From: an uncultured bacterium | GTDB taxonomy: Bacteria > Patescibacteriota > Minisyncoccia > Phycocordibacterales > CAIZLB01 | Direction: 5' to 3' | Assembly: GCA_903936565.1 (NCBI GenBank) | Contig: CAIZVZ010000011.1 | Location: 1-35,072, forward strand | Length of the DNA: 35,072 nucleotides | Shown: positions 30,382 through 35,072 of the stretch, piece after piece | How the letters are laid out: the number at the start of each line of letters is the position of its first letter | How positions within the stretch are numbered: the first letter of the stretch is position 1 | Notes under the pieces: generated by a model | The model's input: the letters and a program-made list of their open reading frames with translations, nothing else | The model's database searches: none | What the model was told of the DNA's origin: nothing | Position numbers and translations under genes: made by a program

Positions 30382-31005
30382 CTTAGTTGAAAAGGTAAGC
30401 ATGTAAGGTTTGTACAAATCATAAATAGAATTAATTATTTTTGTTCGTCCATCAATTCCAAAATAATATGTATTATATTCATCAAATAACATGTATTTTA
30501 CAAGAGAGCCTCCATTTTTAATAATATTTGCCTTTATTAAGTATCCACTTAATCCATTTAGAGTAATGGGAGTCTTCTCCACAGAAGTCCAACCCCGTGT
30601 ATTGATTTCTGTACTTATAAAAAAACTTGTGAATTCATCTTGATTTGGATACACTCCATAAACACTCTTATATGATTCATTTTGTATATTTCTAGGTGCC
30701 ACAGATACACTAAATGCAAAGTCATCTCCAGTCCATTTATCTGTCGAATCTTCAAAAAATAGAAGAAATGGATTATTTACATCATTAAGGTTTCCGGTGG
30801 AATCAACAGTCCATTTCTCTGGTACTTTAATTGAAAAATATGGATTCTTATTTTTATATGTCTTCATCGCAGTATTACCTGAAGAAGTTGCTTCTTGCAC
30901 TTCAGAATATTTTAGAACATCTACGTTTTTATTTGTAGGTATATAATAAAAAGCAATATAAACTAACACGGCAAGGATTACAATAAGAGTTATTTCTTTT
31001 TTCAT
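30379..31005 (-). CDS. Membrane-anchored PsbP/MOG1-like protein
   Basis: This 208-aa protein has an N-terminal signal anchor (ITLIVILAVLVYIAFYYI, about 5-22), a Ser/Thr linker and one extracytoplasmic domain from about residue 50. The opening YKNKNPYFSIKVPEKWTVDS, followed by FLLFFEDS, SVSVAPRN and the late TPITLNGLSGYLIKA, is the typical pattern of PsbP/MOG1-like (cystatin-type) domains. In exported bacterial proteins these are common but of unknown function. No cysteines or catalytic residues stand out. An extended -10 box (TGCTAAAAT) lies 10 nt before the ATG. It is the last gene of the surface cluster, and the 30305-30381 repeats follow it. Confidence 0.7.
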   Translation of the reverse strand: MKKEITLIVILAVLVYIAFYYIPTNKNVDVLKYSEVQEATSSGNTAMKTYKNKNPYFSIKVPEKWTVDSTGNLNDVNNPFLLFFEDSTDKWTGDDFAFSVSVAPRNIQNESYKSVYGVYPNQDEFTSFFISTEINTRGWTSVEKTPITLNGLSGYLIKANIIKNGGSLVKYMLFDEYNTYYFGIDGRTKIINSIYDLYKPYMLTFSTK

Positions 31006-31015
31006 AATATGATTT

Positions 31016-31024
31016 ATTTTAGCA
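31016..31024 (-). promoter_or_regulatory. Extended -10 box (TGC-TAAAAT)
   Basis: TGCTAAAAT on the minus strand ends 10 nt before the ATG of the 208-aa exported protein, predicting a leader of about 3 nt. Confidence 0.45.
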
Positions 31025-31029
31025 TAAAT

Positions 31030-32223
31030 CTATTTAATTTTTTTTCTACGTACAATAGTAACAAATACTATAAGAACCAGCGCAAGAAGGGCTAGCACAC
31101 CTGACTTCGACTTAGATGACTCCTTTTTATTTTCAAAATCCTGGCTACTAACAAATTTCACTTTCGAAGAAGTGCTATTGATATATAAATCTTTCTTTTC
31201 ACCTGGTAACGATATACTTTGACTTACTTTTTTCTTACCAATAGATTCATTATTTTCTGAAAATATTGCAAATCTGGTCAAGTGACTAACTTTAAATACA
31301 ACTTTATCATTCGAAAATACAGCATCGGGAATCAATACCCATTTCCAATTTTTTTCATTCAACCAATATAATCTAAGATTCTTTAGACCGATTTTATCTT
31401 TGCCGATAGGTAAAGTAATTGTTATAGGTTTAGAAAAATTATGAACTGCAATTCCATCCTTATTTACAGCCGTTATATCATAAAATGAATTATTAATTAA
31501 TTTCTTATCATCACCTATTAAAAAATTAATTTTGTCATCTAACATCTTTACCTCCACAGTAAAAGCAGTATCATCAGCTACGATACCAGCTGGCACATCA
31601 ACCAAAATCTGGCCATTATCAGTATCTTTATTTAAAGTACCAGATTGAAGTGGTGAAATAATTAAAGGATCATTGTGACTATCTATGTGAACATTCTTTC
31701 CAAATAAATTCATCATCATGGTGGAATAAAATCCGCCACCGGAGCCGCCACTCGATACGCTACCTGACACAGAGGTCGGATTTACAACAGGTGGAGTCGA
31801 AGTTGCAATAAAAATTCTCCAGTCTGTGCGAACATCACAATAATTTGGGTAATCAAAATTAATTGTACCCACAAGATCTCCCGTTGCACTACCATGCAAT
31901 CTCCCTGTCGATACGTTTATTGTGGTACTTGAAAAATTAATCCAACCCAATGACTCACCCCAAGCATATCCAGATAGATTTCCATGACCATCGTTGATAA
32001 CCCCACCCTGAGCTGGGTCAAATTTAATCCAACCTGCATTTTCTGACCAGGCATATCCAGATAAACTATTGTCATCAACTAGTACATTCTCGAAATTAAT
32101 ATATCCACTATTGCTACTCCAAGCATACTTATATGAACTTAAAATTGTCCCCGCCAAAACAGATGATTTTGGTAATAAAAAGAAAATTAGAATAATTAAA
32201 ATTACTAACCTATTCTTAACCAT
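31030..32223 (-). CDS. Secreted GYAW-repeat surface protein with C-terminal membrane anchor
   Basis: The 397-aa protein has a cleavable-type signal peptide (LVILIILIFFLLPKSSVLAG, about 6-25). Three tandem repeats of about 25-30 residues follow, with the pattern (S)GYAWSE.AGWI.F (YAWSSNSGYINF, GYAWSENAGWIKF, GYAWGESLGWINF). Next comes a Gly/Ser-rich linker, then a beta-sandwich region (about 190-325) resembling a ZU5/autoproteolytic-like fold (VDVPAGIVADDTAFTVEVK, KPITITLPIG, VVFKVSHLTRFAIF). The C-terminus is a transmembrane helix with an RRKK tail, so it stays on the cell surface. No LPxTG motif is seen. Its start lies 3 nt after the previous stop, so it is co-transcribed. Confidence 0.78.
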   Translation of the reverse strand: MVKNRLVILIILIFFLLPKSSVLAGTILSSYKYAWSSNSGYINFENVLVDDNSLSGYAWSENAGWIKFDPAQGGVINDGHGNLSGYAWGESLGWINFSSTTINVSTGRLHGSATGDLVGTINFDYPNYCDVRTDWRIFIATSTPPVVNPTSVSGSVSSGGSGGGFYSTMMMNLFGKNVHIDSHNDPLIISPLQSGTLNKDTDNGQILVDVPAGIVADDTAFTVEVKMLDDKINFLIGDDKKLINNSFYDITAVNKDGIAVHNFSKPITITLPIGKDKIGLKNLRLYWLNEKNWKWVLIPDAVFSNDKVVFKVSHLTRFAIFSENNESIGKKKVSQSISLPGEKKDLYINSTSSKVKFVSSQDFENKKESSKSKSGVLALLALVLIVFVTIVRRKKIK

Positions 32224-32226
32224 AAA

Positions 32227-32775
32227 TTATTTACGTTTAATTGGTGTCGTTGCCGCTTTTATTGCTGACGCTGAAGTTGTTGAGTCATTTATCGTTGGTG
32301 TAGACACTACTGGTTGGGTCCGCTCTACTCCCTCATTGATGTTTTGAGGTTGGTTGATAGTGATTGGAGCTACATTGATAATTTTATTTACAGATGGTCT
32401 GTATAAAATAGCTTTCATTGAATTTGTGTAAGCAAACAATATATCTCCATTTTCTGCTTTATCAAAAAAAGCTTGCCCTTTTAATTTTTCCTTATCAGAA
32501 ATTGTAGCCACAGTCGGAGTTTCATTTTGTGGTAATTCCATTAGAGTAGATAATACCCCAACCAATTTCTTTGTTTCCTTTTCGGCTTCAGCATTTGGAT
32601 TAGCCTTCAATGACTGATACTTGCCATAAAAGTGCAAAGATCCATATACCCCCAATACTGCTACGATCAAAAGAATCCATAAGAAAAATTTTCTCGGCTT
32701 ATATTTCATTTGAACTTTTTTATTTTCAAACACAACGTCACTTTCAAAATTTTTAACGTCCTTCATTTTTTTCAT
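32227..32775 (-). CDS. Single-pass membrane protein of a widespread CPR family
   Basis: This 182-aa protein has a cytoplasmic N-terminus of about 29 residues with many Lys, then one transmembrane helix (about 31-48, FLWILLIVAVLGVYGSL). A short extracytoplasmic domain follows, with the core TPTVATISDKEKLKGQAFF, ENGDILFAY and AILYRPSVNKIINVAPI. I have seen this core in many CPR and some Firmicutes proteins, usually uncharacterised. The tail is Thr/Ser/Pro-rich. A second ATG three codons later is also possible. It lies between the giant adhesin and the GYAW protein in one unit. Confidence 0.75.
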   Translation of the reverse strand: MKKMKDVKNFESDVVFENKKVQMKYKPRKFFLWILLIVAVLGVYGSLHFYGKYQSLKANPNAEAEKETKKLVGVLSTLMELPQNETPTVATISDKEKLKGQAFFDKAENGDILFAYTNSMKAILYRPSVNKIINVAPITINQPQNINEGVERTQPVVSTPTINDSTTSASAIKAATTPIKRK

Positions 32776-32817
32776 TTAATATTATATTTAATTATTTCAT
32801 CATTAATAATAAACTAT

Positions 32818-35072
32818 TTACTGCTGAACTTCAATAGGTGCTGGTGTTACATCAGGTACGGATATTGCAGGCGCAGATTCTGTAGATGCGGGCGCCTGTG
32901 ACGCAACCTCTTCTGCTGTTCCAACTGGCTCCGGAATTACAACATCTGGTAATGATACCGATTCTGAGACAGCGGGTGTTGAACTCTCTGTAGATGATGC
33001 AGATGACCCATCTGTTATACCAGTACCGCCGCCACTCTCGCCTCCTCCATCTATCGTGGCAGCTCCACCATTACCCACTGAGGCAGAAGATGTAGATGAA
33101 GTATCGGTAGTATTCTGTGTAGGATCAATAATTTCGGCTGAAGTAGAAGAAGATGTTTTGGTTGATTTTTGAATATTCGGAGTGAGATTTGCTTTTCTAA
33201 CCATTGTATCCAACTGATCTCCATTAACACAGATTTCGCTTCCATCAGATTTCTTAACACAAACTTGATCTGTGTGAACTTTCTTTGCGAACACTTCATC
33301 AAAGTACCCCCTGATTGCAGTTACTCTTGCGGAAACAAAATCAGTTAAGAATTTTACATTACCTGAAATTTTATCACCAATTACAACTATTGGATTGCGA
33401 ATTGATTCCTTTTGAATTGCATCAACCAACTTAGATAATCCGGTGTCTGTACTTGTGGATGAACTTGTCGCTGAAGCCGTATTCCCAAAGGCAGAATAAA
33501 TGTCGCCAAGTAGAACAGCCTGTTCCTTTATGGAATAACCAGCAGAATAGTATGTGTTTTTAACAAACGCCACAATAACACCTGTACTATTTACGCTATT
33601 TCCATCAAATGATGATAAAGCTTGTCCAATCACAACACCATCAGAATCAGCCTTCACCGCAACACCTGGAATGTCTGAACTTGTAAGATAATCACCAACT
33701 TGAATTGAACCATTTTTAGATGATACCTTTACTGGTACACGACCAGACAGAGCTACAGGGTATGCACCAGTTCCCTCCTTTTCTACTTTTCCAATAAGTA
33801 CACCTGGTTGAGTAGAAACTATTCCTAATACATTTTGGTCATAAGACTTCGTACTCTTTGCAATACCCGCCTTAAGTGATGGATCATACGATACAACATC
33901 ACCCGGTTGAATCGAAGTATCATTTGATGTATACATCTCGGCTAAGTCGGCACCTGTATCAATCACCATTGCTGTTGCAATACCACCAATTGAAGCACCA
34001 TTGTTTGTTGAAGACAAGGCACAGATGGCATAATTTTGGGCAGAAGCACCAGGATTTAGAACTAACGTTGATGCAAACAATGCCGGACCTTCACCTGCGG
34101 TGACTCCAGTGAGGGTTGACGTTCCACTTGCAAGTAAAGTTCCAGCACAAGTTGTTCCTGAACGAATTTGAGCTGTGATTGTCTGGTCCGTACTACTTAA
34201 ACTGTTAGAGAATAGGTTTGCAGAAACATATACATCTCCAGTGGCCGTGGAAGGAGTTATACTAAAAGTTTTGATAAGGGTGGCTGCAGTTGCGACAGTC
34301 ACTCTTACTATATTTGCTACTGTTTGTTGCGGTTGGCTTCCAGAACAATTTCTCCAAGCACCATTCTCGTAACATCTAAATTTATTTGTTGCAGTTGAAT
34401 AATACATTCCACCATTTACACCAGCAGGATCTGCACTTCCAGCATCAAGTACTAATAAGTCTGCGGTTGACTTTCCGGTTACTGTACCAATTTGAATTTT
34501 TCCAGAGACACCAGTTCCACCTGCATCAAGAGTAATATCTCCTGAACCAGAGTTTAAAATTAATGCACTTACTCCAGTAATATTTCCCATTGTAATTGTC
34601 TTCGCACTTGCCCCAGTACCAATATTAACAGCACCAGTTGTTTCAGAATCAATTGTAATTGAATTTGCTCCAGCAGAAGACACACTACCGACACCAGCGA
34701 ATCCAATCGCAGTTGCAGAAGTTGTAATTGTGTCAATTGACGAAACTCCAGTCAGAGCTCCTCCTGTTGTTAAGTTTAATCCAGTTGAAGAAATTGAAAG
34801 GGCATCAAGAGCTGAACCAATAGTTACTGTGTCGACAGTAGTATTATCCGTTCCAATGTTAATCGAATTTCCCGCAGAACCTGTTCCAACATTAATTGTC
34901 TTAGAGTTATTTCCGCTTCCAATATTCACTGTTCCAGTTGTACCAGAATCCAGAGTTACAGAACCTGTTGAACCAGAAGTTATTGAAACATTTCCAGTTG
35001 TTGCAGTTAGAAGTGTAATTCCATTTGTTCCAGAGTTTAGCGCAAGACCAGTTGCTCCAGTTGAGTTTCCAA
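32818..35072 (-). CDS. Giant repeat-rich surface adhesin/tail-fibre-like protein, N-terminus outside window
   Basis: The frame is open to the right edge, so the GTG at 34929 is internal and the gene is partial. The visible ~750 residues begin with short beta-helix repeats (STG.V.IGTG and TTG.VNIGSG units), like phage tail fibres. A central FRCYENGAWRNCS motif follows, then a jelly-roll-like stretch. Next is a DLAEMYTSNDTSIQPGDVVS segment and a related VPVKVSSKNGSIQVGDYLTSSDIPGVAVKA unit, quoted in parts. After VRGYFDEVFAKKV-like sequence comes a Cys pair (VCVKKSDGSEICV), which I recall at the ends of large CPR surface proteins. The last ~130 residues are Ser/Thr/Pro/Gly-rich. It probably mediates attachment to a host or surface (inferred). 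Confidence 0.78.
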   Translation of the reverse strand, partial: GNSTGATGLALNSGTNGITLLTATTGNVSITSGSTGSVTLDSGTTGTVNIGSGNNSKTINVGTGSAGNSINIGTDNTTVDTVTIGSALDALSISSTGLNLTTGGALTGVSSIDTITTSATAIGFAGVGSVSSAGANSITIDSETTGAVNIGTGASAKTITMGNITGVSALILNSGSGDITLDAGGTGVSGKIQIGTVTGKSTADLLVLDAGSADPAGVNGGMYYSTATNKFRCYENGAWRNCSGSQPQQTVANIVRVTVATAATLIKTFSITPSTATGDVYVSANLFSNSLSSTDQTITAQIRSGTTCAGTLLASGTSTLTGVTAGEGPALFASTLVLNPGASAQNYAICALSSTNNGASIGGIATAMVIDTGADLAEMYTSNDTSIQPGDVVSYDPSLKAGIAKSTKSYDQNVLGIVSTQPGVLIGKVEKEGTGAYPVALSGRVPVKVSSKNGSIQVGDYLTSSDIPGVAVKADSDGVVIGQALSSFDGNSVNSTGVIVAFVKNTYYSAGYSIKEQAVLLGDIYSAFGNTASATSSSTSTDTGLSKLVDAIQKESIRNPIVVIGDKISGNVKFLTDFVSARVTAIRGYFDEVFAKKVHTDQVCVKKSDGSEICVNGDQLDTMVRKANLTPNIQKSTKTSSSTSAEIIDPTQNTTDTSSTSSASVGNGGAATIDGGGESGGGTGITDGSSASSTESSTPAVSESVSLPDVVIPEPVGTAEEVASQAPASTESAPAISVPDVTPAPIEVQQ

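Noticed and set aside
1-35072. tRNA, rRNA, CRISPR or insertion-sequence features
   Set aside because: No T-loop (GGTTCRANNCC) in the gaps, no regular spaced repeats, and no transposase-like ORF were seen by eye. A tRNAscan or Infernal run would be decisive.

Overview
The window looks like part of a genome from the Candidate Phyla Radiation (Patescibacteria), most likely a Parcubacteria-type lineage. This is inferred from gene content and style, not from a database search. The supporting signs are low GC, very few Shine-Dalgarno sequences, compact proteins (L13 of 114 aa, AlaRS without its C-terminal domain), many small single-pass exported proteins of unknown function, FN3/peptidoglycan-binding and repeat-rich surface proteins, and a sigma-region-4/HARE-HTH regulator. 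Almost every gene lies on the minus strand. The only plus-strand gene is the truncated one at the left edge, which meets dnaJ at a bidirectional terminator.

Layout, left to right. (1) 1-571: the 3' end of a plus-strand surface protein with an FN3 tail and a peptidoglycan-binding domain. (2) 647-9420, read right to left: an ABC exporter, grpE, four membrane-anchored proteins of unknown function, dnaK and dnaJ. This is a chaperone locus split by envelope genes. (3) 9594-13740: the alpha-operon core infA-rpmJ-rpsM-rpsK-rpsD-rpoA-rplQ-rplM-rpsI, ended by a strong hairpin terminator. rpmJ is missing from the ORF track and was found by eye. (4) 13757-16902: an actin-fold (FtsA/PilM-like) protein paired with a large single-pass membrane protein, preceded by a small multi-pass protein. 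(5) 16948-18825: alaS. (6) about 18935-19935: a GC-rich block carrying a two-TM protein of unknown function with a canonical Shine-Dalgarno, its own hairpin terminator, and a cut-off divergent ORF start. It looks foreign. (7) 19942-26968: pepF, an exported protein, an ATP-cone/Mrr-like nuclease fusion, mnmA, mltG and a T4SS-associated membrane protein. (8) 27078-30253: the sigma4/HARE regulator, an acidic protein and ychF. (9) 30379-35072: an envelope cluster with a PsbP/MOG1-like exported protein, a GYAW-repeat surface protein, a single-pass membrane protein, and a giant repeat-rich adhesin that runs off the right edge.

The window combines translation and transcription (ribosomal proteins, RpoA, IF-1, AlaRS, MnmA, YchF), protein quality control (DnaK/DnaJ/GrpE, PepF) and a heavy envelope load. 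The clearest regulatory pattern is an extended -10 box (TGN-TATAAT-like) placed only 6-8 nt before the ATG of several transcription-unit-first genes, which predicts leaderless mRNAs. No tRNA, rRNA, CRISPR array or insertion sequence was seen. No gene-free stretch exceeds about 180 nt.
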